Origin: Cyathus striatus
Taxonomy: Eukaryota; Basidiomycota; Agaricomycetes; Agaricales; Nidulariaceae
Direction of reading: 5' to 3'
Length of the DNA stretch: 64,000 nucleotides
Assembly: GCA_025738555.1 (NCBI GenBank)
Contig: JAOVFP010000017.1
Span: 248,001-312,000 of the forward strand
A program made the translations under genes and the position numbers. Shown here piece by piece: positions 35,010-48,335 of this stretch. The first letter of the stretch is position 1, and every line of letters begins with the position of its first letter. The notes below the pieces were generated by a model that searched no databases, was not told the origin of the DNA, and saw nothing but the letters and a program-made list of their open reading frames with translations.

Positions 35010-36750
35010 CTATAGTATATGTCATTGTACAGCGGAGACAACAGTCCCTAACATGGCTTTGGAACGAATTTCACTGCTTCTTCGACTCAGTCTCACCCCA
35101 CTATGGTATCATGTAAGATAAGAAACAAATCCATACAAAAGAGTAAGTATGTTTTGTTTAAGGCAGGACTTGGGCGGCAAGTGGTCCTGGAGTTGAACAT
35201 TGAGACCTTGAGAGCGCGCTTCATGGGAAATGCCAGTTCCGGCGGGGACGTAAACAAGCACAAATGCACTCTCGTCAACTTGGTCAAAATTCCTTTCGAT
35301 GCGGACGACTGGTTCGCGTTCAGTCACTAAACTCAATAGCTGCTAGTTACGCTGGAGGCCGTGTCACAGCAAACCTGATCCCCTTAATATGTCACCTAAT
35401 GAATCACATCTAGCCTATTGACTATTTGGCTATAGGCCTGGATTGCATCTAGAGACCATCGAGTTATCTGGACGCCGATTCGAGTCCTTCGGAACACACA
35501 CTGCCCATGCATATATTTTATGTCTAGCCAGTCGGGAACATCAAGCACCAACCCAGCATAAAATGAGCAACATCCCCTGCCTTTTCACTATGTTTCGGCT
35601 CTCATGATCATCACTCTTCAAAATGTCAGTGAGCTAACATACTAATAGTGTAGAGCAGGCTTTCTGCCTGCACGGTAGAATAGACGTTCTGACGTGTTCC
35701 GATATAATCATGTGACCTTCACATCAAACGCGTCAACACGTCTGCCATTGAATCGTCCTGAACGCATCTCAACGCTGTCAGCATCGGACTGAATCTGCCT
35801 AACTCTAAAACCTCCGACACTACGGACGTATGACTCGGATACTCCAATAAGAGTTGTGAAGCAACGGACTGCGATACGCATGCACAAGATAGCAAGTTTC
35901 ATCCGGGCATCGATCACACCACATTGCCTGGACCAACAACTCTACAATTGCTCTCCCCTCTCTATCGCTTCAAGACTTCTCTACAATTATTTTTCATTCC
36001 TGCAGTCTTACACTCCTTGAAACCGTAGTCAAGTTCCTATCACCTCCTTGGGCTTAATAAAATTTTATTCACTCCTTTTAGGTATATTTCCTTCCCTTTT
36101 TCTTATTTAAACCATGTATCTAGGTCTATCGTACTTTAGTGAATTTCACCCCTCGTTTCTACCTCTCACACTCTCTCGTTCTGTCTCTCATTCGTTGTCT
36201 CTCTTTCTGTCTTTCGTTGCGCCGTTAAATCTTTCATATACGTCGCTGACACACTCTTTTTATTCTACCTTAGAACCTTAAGGTTAGACGGACGTGCTAA
36301 CCGCTCGCATTCTTTGTCGAGGAACCTTCAACAACACTTCGTCCTCTTCAATAGGTGTCGTGCTATTGAATTCTAGTACTCTATTCAACTGGAAAAAGGT
36401 GAGTTGATTGACATTCTAGTTCATACATTACTAACTTTATCGTTGAATAGGCTAGGGGTACCGAAGCCTATCATTTTCAAAACCCATATGAGTACGAGTA
36501 TCATCCTCTCTCTCGGATCTCCGTTCATCTGCTAATTTTTATCTTGTAGTAGTAGCTCATATTGCTCAAGTTTGCTTCCAAATCACATTTGGAGAGGGGC
36601 TGTAGGAAATAGAGGCTTGAGGTTGGCCACTTTGACTCGGAGTTTGGTAGTAGTCCCATGCCTGTAGAATATATGTAATCAAATATAATGATTTTCAGTG
36701 TTATCTCTCCTTGAAACCTTGAAATAAAAATACACCTACATTAGCAAATT
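35010..36750. other. No gene supported; hairpin repeat and C/T-rich region
   Basis: Overlapping 75-codon ORFs on both strands near 35100-35336 have no recognised family. At 35648 the word GTAGAGCAGGCTTTCTGCCTGCACGG repeats the hairpin at 19914 in diverged form, followed by related words (CATGTGACC, CATCAAAC). 35940-36360 is C/T-rich. At 36398-36451 a GTGAGT...TACTAAC...TAG stretch has the form of a perfect fungal intron, but the exons on each side are not recognised. Confidence 0.35.
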
Positions 36751-39700
36751 ATATGATTGTTATGCTTGTCCTCGAAGATGAATATGTGCTCATAATTGTG
36801 GTCCGATCTCGTGTCTCTCTCATCTTGTTGGCGTTATGTTACGATCCCCTCATGATTGTCTATAATATGTACGAAGGTGCACGAAGCTACTGTACAAATG
36901 ACGGAATTTGGTGCGGCCACACATGGCTGCATCCTGCAGCATCATATGGCTGTAAGGTAATGTCAACATATACCACTTATGGCAAGTTATACTGTATGAT
37001 GCGGTCGCACAATATTCTCCAGAATTTAGTGATGTGGGCAATGCCACTTGTCGGCCTTAATTCTTTATCTGAGATAAGAAGTGATGGATTCTTTTCACAG
37101 CGCTGTAAGCTGCTGTTCTTGTATCACCATGACTTGCTATAACCATATTAATGTGAACTTCGACATCCTGTAAACAAATTTATTTGCCACTGTATCATCC
37201 GCATTTTGTACGATGGGTTTATCAGTTCAAATTACTGAAGTTTAAACATATTTTTGTCCTTCGTTGGTCCTTCGACATAAATATTTTGTAAATTACTAGC
37301 ACTTATCTTGAACATATCTGTATTAAATATTAAATACTAAAATCATTACGAGAGCATTATCATTATCATCAAACTATGGTGTACATACACATATGTCTTG
37401 TGATGCGGTGCTCTACTACTACATACCAAGACCAAACATTTTTAATACAGTATAATGCTAGGTCTAGCTAAATGTATTGTATATTTATGTGGGATTTCGT
37501 ATCTCGTCAGAGGGGGAATCAAGGCTGGATACTAGCCAATGCGCTCGCCGCCGCGACGCAGTGCGCAAGATACGCATGTGTTACGTCAGGCAATACTGTA
37601 AAATTTATATATTATCTACGGTAGTTTACAATACATCGTGATGTATGGCTGCTGTAAATTACCGTAGGTTACCAGAATGGAAGAGCTGATTCTCACGTCT
37701 CTAGGGAAGCTGATACATGAGGCAGTCCATGGCAACATGTTAGTCAGACAATGAGGTGCAGCTGCATCCCGCCATCATCCCGCCATCAACTTCCAATGCC
37801 ATGCCTTATGCAGCAGTCTGCTTAAGTACTTCTTTCATTTAATCAATTGTCCCAATAAAATTAATTAACGGAAGAAGCCACATCCCGATATCAATCTAAA
37901 CCTTCGCGCACTGGCTAATGGCCACAACCATCCGCATAAATACAGGTTCCTTGGGCATTATTACACCGAAATGTACATGAAAATTTCCAGTTTAGTTAAT
38001 TCTGCTGTTTACTACCTAGGTAATATCTATATATATATATATAATTTTATAGATTACTTGCTATTACAACTGGTTTTTGTTTTTATTTCTGTAAAAGATC
38101 ACATTTGTGGAAAACCAGGTGCAGAATTTGTTTGTAGGCTTGTATGTAAATCAAGTATGCATAACAAAGCACAAGCTTCTTAATATTTGAAGCTTATAAA
38201 TGTATACAAATGTCTTTGTCAAGTAAATTGGACGCCATCCAGTCATATAAATGGTTGCAATCTAAAGGTACAGTTGGTTGAATTCTAAAGGCTTATACAT
38301 TTTCGTCAGACCAAAACTATAAGTTGTGGAAAACTGGATTTATAACAGTACATTTATTATTATATCATAAAGTATAGGTATGATTCATTGAATTTATGTC
38401 ACATTTCTCAGCAGGAGAGCACTGAATTGCTATTTTATTTTATTTCCTAAATCTCCATATGTTACGGCCGCATCGGTACGATCGTACCGATGTGAAAGGA
38501 TTATGTAATCACGCTTTTCGGATCCCGACGCAGCAGGCGTTCAGGCATCAATCGGGCATGTTACAGTACTCCTCGGACGCTTTGGATCGAGACGAACAGA
38601 TTGCGTACAAAGGTGTTCACATTAAGTATACAACTACTATGGATATTTCGGAAATTGGAAAACATACGAAAAATACACACTAAAAATGTGGCGTGAAAGT
38701 GGCCTATTCAGTTTTGATGAAGTAGAAATGTATTTATAGAAATTAGGAAAATGCGGAAAACATATGAGAACATAAGGAAGAACATAAAGAAAACATGCAA
38801 TATGATATCTGAAGCAAAGGCTTCGAAAGATGCAGAAAAGAAGCGGATCGCAACACACAATTCATTAATGTCAACATGAAACACTTTGAAAACACCCTGA
38901 TATCATATCTCCGCGGTGAAACAAATTCATGCATTGTAAGTATCTGAATTTGGAAGTGTCGGTATTACCATTCCCGCCGTCAGCCGCCGTCACGCTCAAA
39001 AGGTGACGATGAGATCTACAACAGCATTATAGTATATACATCCTAGATGTCAGTTACATTTGTTGAGTAGTTCAAAGTTGTAATTGCAATACATTATTTA
39101 GTATTACTTTTTCCCCTTGTAATTTACCGTGTCCATACATCACGTTTGAGTTCTAATTACAGTACATAATATATTACAACCACGCCATCAGGTGGTTACG
39201 TAAGTGCGGGCGTGATACCTCGGCACCGCAAACAGATTTGAGATTGTACACGTAACGTAGGAGCAGGCGCGAAGAGAAGAAATAACACAAAGTGAATGAA
39301 TGTGAATGATAAAGTGAAAGGGATGTAGAGAGAAAAGCGAGGAAAGGAAAGGAGCTAGAGGAACGGAGTGGAAAATGTAAACTGGTCAACTGGCTAGTGA
39401 GTAACTTAACTAGATGTATGCTGTGGTAAGGGTTGGGTGGGTAACGCAAAACGTGCAATGAAGGAGACACTATCGAAGCTGGAGCAGGTAGAAGAAAAGG
39501 TTAGCTAGAGGCTGAGAGACTTCGAAGTGACAACCTAGTGCCGGAGGAAAAAAGGACTCGATAATTGAATCCTGATTTCCCCTCTTATTGCTTGAACACT
39601 GGCAATTCAAAACTCCTAATTCAGAAATAGAATTACCGACGAGCCAATTGAGAAGAGGTCTCAAAAATTGAGTTGAAGGTCGACATACCGATGACTCGAC

Positions 39701-40889
39701 CGATTGTGTCAGCCACCCGTGAAGTGGCACCTGAAAGGCGCTTCATCTTCACGGCCCATGCAATTAAGTGCTCCCACTCCTCTATTGGCCTAACGCAAGT
39801 TAGTAACTTGAACTCCAATAAATTGTCGGCTCCTGTTCAGAACCAAAGTTTTTGTTTTCATTCTCGTATAGACCCAACAATAACTGAGTACATACTGCAG
39901 TTCAAGACATAGGCTTGCACTGGACCAATTATCGAGTAGCAGTAGTTTTTCACGTGATCCATGAAGTCTGAATGACTTCATGGTCAAGTGTCGCACATGG
40001 ATCTCAATTGGGTGAGTCAACATCACTCTGCCTCAGCTCATGAGGTAGAATTGGCTTAACCTCCACATCATTGTAAGGGTAAGTGCGGTTGTCGATGTGT
40101 AGACTTGAGTTTATTTGCGAGCACGGTTGCGTCCGTCAACCGTTGCGCTTCGTCGATTTGAGTTTGAGTTGTGCTTGTTGATACGAGATGATAGTTGTAG
40201 TTTTTGAAGACTTGATAGAACTACAACCAAGAGAGAGATATAAGCAACCAGAGTGAATACGATAAGCTTTGGGAATAGAACTGATTAAGGGCTGCTCAAT
40301 CCTAGAGCCACTGACCCTTAACACGACTGGATGAGGATAGGAGTAGATGCAATGGGGTGTATTTCACTGAGGAAAGAGTAGCTAGCTACAGAGGGGTTTA
40401 TATATGTAAATATCTAAGTGAGTCATAAAAAATTTAAGTAGTAAACTATAGTAAAGAAAGACATAGCTTTGAGGAGATGCGTGCGGCAACGCGTGTTAAG
40501 TGTTGTCGCTTTTCTTGCCGTTGTCGATTGCTGTGTCCGATCCGTGAGTGTTGTCCGAACCGAATCGGGATGTTTGCTTTCGGGGTTGTTTGGTTCTGAG
40601 GGTGATGGTTGGTCCGGCACGTGACTTGTTGGTTTCGGAACGCGTCGACTTTGGTGGAAAATCTTTTGTATTCTTCTGACGTCATCGTTCTCCTTCTTCG
40701 ATCTGCCTTGTTCGGCATGCGCGCACAACGGTCTAGTACGTGTTGCTATTGTATTGTTATTAAGTTTCTGACGTGAGCTATGTATTATAGGTGATTTCAT
40801 ACGTAGGCCACTGTCAGGCCTTACATCATCATATTCAGCTTCAGTATGGATCATATTTCCTTATGGGTAGATGACTCCACCCACTGGGT
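36751..40889. other. No gene recognised
   Basis: ORFs here (129 codons at 36753-37142, 74 codons at 38459-38683, about 80-140 codons in overlapping frames on the minus strand at 39633-40854) have no family I can name. The piece KLLTCVRPIEEWEHLIAWAV (minus, near 39800) looks protein-like but is isolated. A short AT microsatellite lies at 38028-38043 and an imperfect 15-bp hairpin at about 37617-37670 (CTACGGTAGTTTACA and its near complement). Confidence 0.35.
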
Positions 40890-41548
40890 TCAAGGAGGAT
40901 TGCAGTGATTTGACATTCTGCATCTCCCATCCTCCTGCACCAGACAGGTATTTAACGACACTCCAATTGTTTTCGCATCTACATCTTTATCCAGTGGTAT
41001 ACTCCCAGACGGTGCATTCGCACCAATGAGGTACCTCCCATCTAGCTACCTCCACGTAAACTTGGAGTCTTTCTGCGCCTACGCGTGATCAGGGAAGTGC
41101 GAAGCGAAGACTTGCCAGTCGGTATACTCGGATAATTGTGCGCTCAGGATCGGTACTTGAACAAATAGATTATCCCCATGATCATCTCGGGCGTCGATGA
41201 GGAGGACTGAGAATCTAGCTTGGCCAGGCGCGCTGCGAGTGGACCGCCTCCTGGACCTGATCCTATGACGACGTAGTCGTGCGTTTGCGTTGTCTGTAGT
41301 ACTGGTGGCATATTTTATAGCGCTACTTCTACAAAATAGCGAGCCGGGGAGACCAATAAACTCACCGCGCAAACGAAAAGAGCAGAAGTAACTGGAGGTA
41401 CGCCACCTTCGATACGTTCAGCTTGTGCTTCATAATTCAAGACATAGGGTGTAGTATACAACATGAACCGTTCAACTATCTCACTTTTATACCATCGTTT
41501 TAATTCATGCGTAGAGCGTTCATCATAGCTTAATTGAACTTCGGTCAT
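40890..41548 (-). pseudogene. GMC oxidoreductase (aryl-alcohol oxidase-like) N-terminal relic
   Basis: From the ATG at 41548 the minus strand encodes MTEVQLSYDERSTHELKR and a hydrophobic segment ALFVCAVSLLVSP. The FAD-binding strand-turn-helix THDYVVIGSGPGGGPLAARL (GxGxxG) follows near 41280. A frame change leads to FSVLLIDARDDHGDNLFV, SEYTDWQVFASHFPDHA, a stop near 41079, then AQKDSKFTWR and DGRYLIGANAPSGSIPL. This is the order of the first 150 residues of flavin-dependent GMC oxidases, but the catalytic His and the rest are absent. Frameshift, two stops and truncation make it a pseudogene. Confidence 0.78.
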
Positions 41549-42520
41549 TGCGCGGTACCGTACATATATCTAGAACTCTCATCGTTTGAGGCAACGTAGA
41601 ACTCGTATTCTTCAAAAGTTTCGTGTGGCATTTATTGCCATTTCATAGATGTGATCCTTCGCATTGAAAACACTGGTTTGAATTCAAACTGTACAGTGTA
41701 CTATACATTTCTCCCTATTCCGTGGTCAGTGGTCATCAGTGCCGCCTTTTCAGCGCAATCAGCATGTGGATATTTGAAGCGGCGGCGCTAGTCTATACCG
41801 GAAATAGTATATGCGTTTTGTGATGTCAACGCACGGCCTTGCATGTGAATGAGGAAACTTCGACGTATGCCTTCATGTTTCGAACCCCGCGATGGAGGGA
41901 ATTCGTAGATGCTCGTTAGGATGAGTTTTGGCTTGCATATATGCATCTGAAATACGGGTGTAGGCGTTGGGTCATTTGCATGCAAATTGAAATACAACCT
42001 ACAAGCATCCAGAGTCAAATAAATGGAGTCGCACCGAGAAAAAGTGTCAATGGGGAAGAGGCAACGGAAGAGGCGAAGAGCAGAAAAAATGAAACCAATG
42101 CTGAGTCAAACACTTGACAAACCGGAAAGAAGCGGAGCGAGAGCACCCGAAGCCTTTGGTAAACATCATCAAACATCCCCAACCCAAAAATCATCAAGAC
42201 CGCTCATTGGCTCACCTTCCGTCCCAACCGTCCCCTCCCAAAATCCACAACTCGTCTTTCTCATCAAAGTCACGCCTCGTACCCAAATGAGTCCAAAGAA
42301 TGCGTCGATCCCAGTAAATGACTCGACCCCATTGCAAATCACTTCCATTATAGGTTACGGTTTCATGAAAGCTTCAGCTTGCATCACTCCGTACCATGTC
42401 CGTATCGGCGTGCTGAGTGGTCGCATAGAGCTGAGCTCGTGATGACTTTCACGCTTTGAACTTCGTATATAAAGGCAAGTACTCAGTGCTACAGACTACA
42501 TTCCAAATCACTAAACTACA
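41549..42520. other. Intergenic region; probable promoter of the dehydrogenase gene
   Basis: Separates the divergent GMC relic and the plus-strand dehydrogenase. A 139-codon ORF at 42023-42442 is Lys/Arg/Ser/Pro-rich with no recognisable domain and is probably not a gene. A TATA-like GTATATAAAGG at 42466-42476 lies about 50 bp before the ATG at 42521, a good core-promoter candidate. Confidence 0.45.
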
Positions 42521-43799
42521 ATGACTTCTATTCCAGAAACTAACTTGGCTGTAGTCATCCAGCCAGATCGTTCGTTCGCTGTTGAACGCATTCCTGTTCT
42601 TAAACCCGGTCCTGGGGAAGTACTTGTGAAAGTACACGCTGTCGCGCAAAATCCCTCGGAATGTACGTATTTGTTCTCTCTCTATAGTTTTCTGGCTTAC
42701 GTCAATTTGTGACAGGGCGAGCAAACACATACTCCTTCGTGAAAGCAGGAACAGTCACAGGCTCAGACGTTGCCGGTGAAACCGTCGCAATAGGAGAAGG
42801 CAACCACGAAGAAGAATTCGCAATCGGCGATCGCGTTCGTATCGCTCCTTATGTCCTATCTACCACGTCCTGACATATTTATAAACAGGTAGCGGCCTTC
42901 GTCCAAGGAGCATTCACCCCGCGTTACGCCGCATTCCGCGAATACACAGTCCTCAAATCATCTCCCCTCCTCCGCATCCCACAAAACATAAGCTATGAAG
43001 AAGCATCCTCTATCCCTCTCACAGCAAGCACCACAGTTCTAGGCCTCGCCCGCCTCTTCAACTTTCCCGATCTTCCACCTCTCGGAAGGTCAATTCTCAT
43101 CTGGGGAGGATCATGTGCGTTCTTCTATCAATTCATTAAGTCTATCTATCGTGCTAATAAATATATCAGCTTCTCTGGGATTTTACGCAATCCAACTCGC
43201 GCGCCTAGTCAATCTCCATGTAATCACCACCGCATCGCCGAAGAACTTCGAAGCGGTCAAAGAGCACGGTGCACATAGTGTGATTAACTACCGCGCCTCG
43301 GACGTAGTCGAACAAATCCGTAAAGCGAGCCCACACGGAGACGGGGTAGACTACGTCCTCGATGCGCTTTCCGAACCTTACACCATCGTGCCCGCCGCCG
43401 CAGCTTTACGGCCCGCCGGGTCCAATAAAGTCGCTGCGATGATTCCTGTTGCAGAGGAGAATAGGAAAGATGGAGTAGAGTATCATTTCGTGTTTATGGG
43501 CACTATGTTAGGTGAAGATGCTCAATTGGGTGATATTTATTTCCCGGTACGTATTTTCCTCCTTTTGTTTGATTCTCAATCTCATGAGTTGCTAGCACAA
43601 CTACCACGACTACGAACTTGCCAAACAGTTCTTCAAGCTCATCAGTCGGTGGCTTGAGAATGGGAAGTTTAAGCCTAACCCAATTACTGTTCGTCCTGGT
43701 GGGCTGTATGGAATTCCTGAGGGGATTCAGTATATGATTGATGGGAAGGTGTCTGGGACGAAGTTGGTTTATCGGGTTGCTGATACGAAGAAAGATTAG
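42521..43799 (+). CDS. Zinc-independent medium-chain dehydrogenase/reductase (enoyl reductase / quinone-oxidoreductase-like)
   Basis: Five exons fit exactly: 42521-42662, 42716-42834, 42889-43114, 43170-43546 and 43596-43799, summing to 356 codons with stop. All introns are GT-AG and 49-55 bp. The N-terminal GroES-like domain reads VLKPGPGEVLVKVHAVAQNP and later SYEEASSIPLTASTTVLGL. The NADPH-binding Rossmann turn is ILIWGGSSSLGFYAIQLARL, followed by VITTASPKNFEAVKEHGAHS. The structural and catalytic zinc Cys clusters of alcohol dehydrogenases are absent, as in TOXD-like/trans-enoyl reductases of fungi. The product would be cytosolic and reduce an activated C=C or carbonyl with NADPH; the substrate cannot be inferred. 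A TATA-like box lies 50 bp upstream. It appears intact and is the best-preserved gene here. No partner biosynthetic genes are adjacent. Confidence 0.9.
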
Positions 43800-45111
43800 A
43801 TGTAAGTAACGAATGCAATTTTCCATAGTTATTAAATTTTACCAATGCACCTCCTACGATCCCAGCTGTCGACCTTCCTATAGAATCCCCCCGATCGACA
43901 TAAGACCACCCTGTTGGTATCTAATGAATACAATTTGAAGTCCAGGCAGTGTATCTTTATGAATTTTTAAGATCCCCGTCCTTCGAGAATCGAGATCCAT
44001 TAACCTAAAAGCGTATAAAAAATCTCACCAATCTACTGATAGCGGGATTATATTTTTCCAAAACTGAAAGGTACACGCACGTGCAATCCATTGAAGACAA
44101 GTTCATATTTATAGCATGAATGTAATGTAGAATTTTCCCCCGTATATAGTTACATATCAATAAGCGGTGGTTTCTAGCTAGACTTCGATAACGCTATTAT
44201 ATAGATGGATGTGGGTGATAGTAATCAAATGACGGCCAATTACGCATGAAGTTCCCCAGCGAAATTATATATAGGATATCAGCTGAGATTCATCCCGCAT
44301 TACCGCCAAATGATGATACAGTACATATGTCAGAGTCTATTTCTAGAACCCTGGATCCGAATCCAAGTCACTTATAGAAGTTTTCCATATATAATTCGTA
44401 CATGAATGGGGTGGTTAAATGAGCGACTCGGAAAGGTGTTGCACCAATTTAGCTTCGGTACCGCTTTGCCGGAGCTGTAGTGGTATTTCGGGATGAATCG
44501 ATGACAGGCTTTGAAGGCCTGCTCGATCGGTCCGAGTCGTGGATCACTAAATTTAGGCATTATGCCTACCAAGCTGCGAGGGCAGAGGTTACTTAAATTT
44601 CCGCTTCATAACCTTCACAAAATGAGTATCAGATATGGTCCCTGCACGTGCACGGTCGGTGTGCTTCGTTCTCCGTGGGATAAATTGCTTTTCCCGATAA
44701 GTGACCGGACTTTACATTTGGTTCACATATCCAAAAGGTTAGCTATCGGCTCAAGAGTGCTCACATTTACAGATAGCTACGTCGCTATAGTCAACTGATT
44801 ACGGCGCTGAATAGAGCCGTGTTGGCGGAGTCCAGTGTACTTTGTCGAAATATATGTTCCTCGAGGCAGGTTCAAGTCCTGCTGGCGAGGCTCGCTTGAA
44901 ATTATCTTGGCTACTTTTGTTGTTTATCTTGAGTTAGGCATTTTGAGATAATAAAGGTCGTCAAAGTCAACAATACAAGTGAAGTTATATTTAATTACGC
45001 GTTGAGAACCTACCTGCATCGAATGCAAAATTGACTTTCTAAAACTAACACCATTCCCTGAATCCCTGAATCTTAAAATCAAAACCCTTCTACGTTTGCA
45101 TATCTCATATA
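43800..45111. other. No gene; possible decayed tRNA-like sequence
   Basis: Overlapping 66-95-codon ORFs at 44372-44798 are unrecognised. At 44816-44890 a stretch has a T-arm-like GCAGG-TTCAAGT-CCTGC (44866-44882) and an A-box-like TTGGCGGAGT 45 bp upstream, but the acceptor strands do not pair, so it is not called as a tRNA. Confidence 0.35.
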
Positions 45112-45766
45112 CAGTGTTGGGGCGCTGCTTGACACGCGGACACTCTTTGACACACCTTCACACATTTTATTCTCCAGCCTCGTATTATTGTTGTATTACT
45201 TTGAAACTTTGCATAAATACTAATATACATACTATGTTACAGAAAACGAATTTTGGAGTGTATATAAGAGAAGGTGAGGAAGCTAAGGCAGGATTAATGC
45301 GAAGTCAGGAGAAATTGAAAGCTTTTTCCTCTTTTATTTGCCACTTTAAGAGCTTCTATGCCATTCTTACATTTTGAAAAATTTGTGTTAGTAAATAGAC
45401 TATATAAAGCAACTTTCTACCAAATTACAACTCAATAAACATATAAATGCGGTGACAAAAAATGATACAAAGATAAATCGTGCAAATGTGAATCACACGC
45501 TCTTGATCCCACTCAAAATAGCTGGTGTGAGCTAATGTGACACATGTGACACTACTGTGTCAAGTCCTGTTTAGGACCCAAAAGTGGTCCTCTCACTAAT
45601 TCAACTCCTATGTTACATTCTACATCCATACCTACGTTTAAACTTTGTATTTTGTATGCCAATATGTTCTAAAGTATTTATATCAACTTTTTATAGGTGT
45701 TTTCCACTTTGTGGATGATTAAATCCAACTTTAAAAGTAGGTGTGTCAAGGAATGCCCCAACACTG
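45112..45766. mobile_element. Mariner-type MITE, 655 bp
   Basis: Ends are CAGTGTTGGGGC at 45112 and GCCCCAACACTG ending at 45766, with TTGACAC and GTGTCAAG continuing the inverted repeat inside. TA dinucleotides flank both ends (45110-45111 and 45767-45768), matching Tc1/mariner target duplication. The words GACAC/GTGTC recur at both ends and in a cluster near 45538-45566. No transposase; the 93-codon ORF at 45096-45377 crosses the element edge and is spurious. Confidence 0.8.
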
Positions 45767-46181
45767 TAAGTACCTTAAGATGTGGTTATGACTTCTATCG
45801 AAGTTGAACGTGTCCGTCAAAATGATATAATTTACTGAGGACTGTTGCCGTATTTCGGATTTAATTCGGACGTAAGATTGGTTGTATACGTCTCTCCGAG
45901 ACTCGCTCTAACGAAAAACGAATTTGGAGACTTGCTTTTATAAATATAGATCGCCTCCAACCTTCGTTCACGTTCGTAGTCCAACCCAGCGGAGTTCCGG
46001 AATCGGAGATGTCCAATGACAGTGACAGAGTGTGTGACAAAGACAATGACGAAGTTATCCACCGCATGAGCCTGAGAGTAAACCCGCTTGGCACGAGCAG
46101 GAAGCACCAGCGTGCACCAATCTTTTCATAACCTTTTTTCACCTTTCGTACGAACAGGTTCCTCGAGAACTGTCGCCATCC

Positions 46182-48335
46182 ATGCCTTCCCCGACCTCGA
46201 GCGTCTCCGCCAACAACTTATCAAGCACGGACATCGAGAAGAGCACAGATCAAAGCTGCGACCCTGTTGACCCTAAGGGATCTGATGAGTCATATCGTGT
46301 TCATCTTGACCCTCACGAGCACCCACAACAACTATCGTTATTCAGAAAGTGGTTAGCAGTTATCACGATAAGCTCTGCATCCCTTTGCGTAACATGTGCC
46401 TCATCTGTGGTTCGTAAATCATACTCTTCCCATGTCCTATAGTATCCCATCCTGAAAATTTCATTTCGGGAAATTAGGCTTCATTTACGGAGACCGGGGT
46501 AGCAGAGACATTTCATGTCTCAAATGTCGTCACCGTATTGGCAATAAGCTTGTTTGTGGAAGGATTAGGCGTGGGGCCGCTTCTAGTAGGGCCTCTATCC
46601 GAGATTTATGGACGCAACATCGTGTACCGAGTATCCTATGGCCTGTTCTTCGCGTTCACATGGCCGGTTGCTTTTTCACCGAATATTGGTGATTATATTG
46701 TTTTTTTTCATCCAATCGCTTTCATACTAATGTTAATGATTAGTTGTATACCTCATCTTCCGATTTATAACTGGATTCTGTGGATCAGCATTTCTAAGCG
46801 TTGCTGGAGGGAGTGTCAGTGACTTGTTCTCAGATTCAACGGTAGCAAAGTAAGTATTGCGATTATCGCCGTCTTTCAAGTTTAACCCGCTCTATAGTCC
46901 GATGGCATTATATACCATTAGCCCATTTATTGGACCTGTTGTTGGACCCTTATTGAGCGGGTGCGTCAAATAGTATAATGTAACATCTTTACTGACATCT
47001 CCATATCATTCATACAGATTCATAAACCAGGTTCGAAGGGATAGCGAATGCGTGCCTTTATGAAGTACTGAAAGGTCTTCATTTCAGCATCTGGATAGTT
47101 GGAGGTGGACATATTACATTCAGTTGATGTGGATATTCACTGAAATGGTGGCTCTCTTTTTGGTGAGTAACATTTGGATAACAGCCCAGTAAAACGCAAT
47201 CCACGTCTCGTTTAGTTCGTCCCAGAAACATACGAACCGGTCTTGACCAAATACAAAGCAAAGAGGTGAGAATCGCCGTCATGCATAAACTAATCTTGAC
47301 ATATTTGGATTGCTCAAAGAATTCGAATGGTTACTGGTGACTCAAGATATATGTCTCCTTTGGAATCGGAGGCAAAACATTTGGCTCATGCTATTGCAAT
47401 CAGCTGTTATCGTCCATTCCGTGAGTACAATCGACATAAAAATGACGCGAAATTTATCAGAAAATTGCAGAGCTACTCTTATTCGACAGAATGGCACTTC
47501 TGTTGGATACATGGTGCGTAACGTGTAGTATTATTTCGAATTTACTGAAATTAACATTGCATCTTAGGAATGCGTTGATTCTCGGAATTCTATATCTCGC
47601 GTTTCAAGCATTTCCTGTTATCTTTCAAGAAGTACACGACTTCAACATGCAATCTACTGGGATGTCGTTCCTTGGGATTGGGGTAGGAATGCTCCTTGCG
47701 ATATCGACGCAACCATATTGGAATCGGTAAGATCTAAACTGGACTGACAAATGGTCGTATTACTCAGAGCGCAATAGGTTCTATCAGCGTGAATCACGGA
47801 AAAATGGGGGCACTCTTCCACCAGAGGCACGCTTGTTCATGGGAGAAATAGGAGGCGTTCTTGTACCCATTGGTTCGTTAACACATTTCAGTTAATACTG
47901 CTGACGAAATTTGCACCTCCAGGTTTGTTCTCGCTAGCTTTCACTACATACAAACAGGTTCCATGGATCGTACCCATTATAGCCTCTGTGCCATTCGGGA
48001 CCGGAATCTGCTTCGTATTCATATCTACATTTACATACCTCGTAACTGCGTATAGACCTATCGCTGCTTCTGCCATGGCGTCAAATAGTGCCATGAGATC
48101 ATCATTTGCAGCTGCATTCCCACTCTTCGCAAGACCCATGTACCATAAATTAGGAACTGTTGGTGCAACTGCTCTCTTGGCTGGATTAACCACAATTATG
48201 GCACCTTTACCGTGAGCAGCTTATCGCTCTTGGTGGTCATGTACTGATTATTGACAATATATGCAAAATAGATTCATCTTTCGAAGGATTGGCCATAAAT
48301 TAAGACAGCGCTCCCGTTTTGCGGTCAAATCTTAG
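46182..48335 (+). CDS. MFS transporter, DHA1 (drug:H+ antiporter-1) type
   Basis: ATG at 46182 (MPSPTSSVSANNLSSTD). A polar cytosolic N-terminus is followed by membrane segments. Motif A appears as GPLSEIYGRNIVYRVSYGLF and further helices as FRFITGFCGSAFLSVAGGSV, ALYTISPFIGPVVGPLLSG, WRWTYYIQLMWIFTEMVALF, FVPETYEPVLTKYKAKR, NALILGILYLAFQAFPVIFQ, GIGVGMLLAIS and PWIVPIIASVPFGTGICFVF. The last exon ends RRIGHKLRQRSRFAVKS with TAG at 48333-48335. About ten short introns join these without breaking frame. The family exports small molecules or drugs across the plasma membrane by proton antiport; the substrate is not evident. The order matches 12-helix DHA1 proteins of about 500 residues. It converges with the gene at 48895. 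Confidence 0.88.

Noticed and set aside
42023..42442. 139-codon plus-strand ORF upstream of the dehydrogenase
   Set aside because: Basic low-complexity start, no recognisable domain, and it occupies the probable promoter; no supporting splice structure.
45096..45377. 93-codon ORF
   Set aside because: It crosses the left boundary of a mariner-type MITE with clear TA-flanked inverted repeats.
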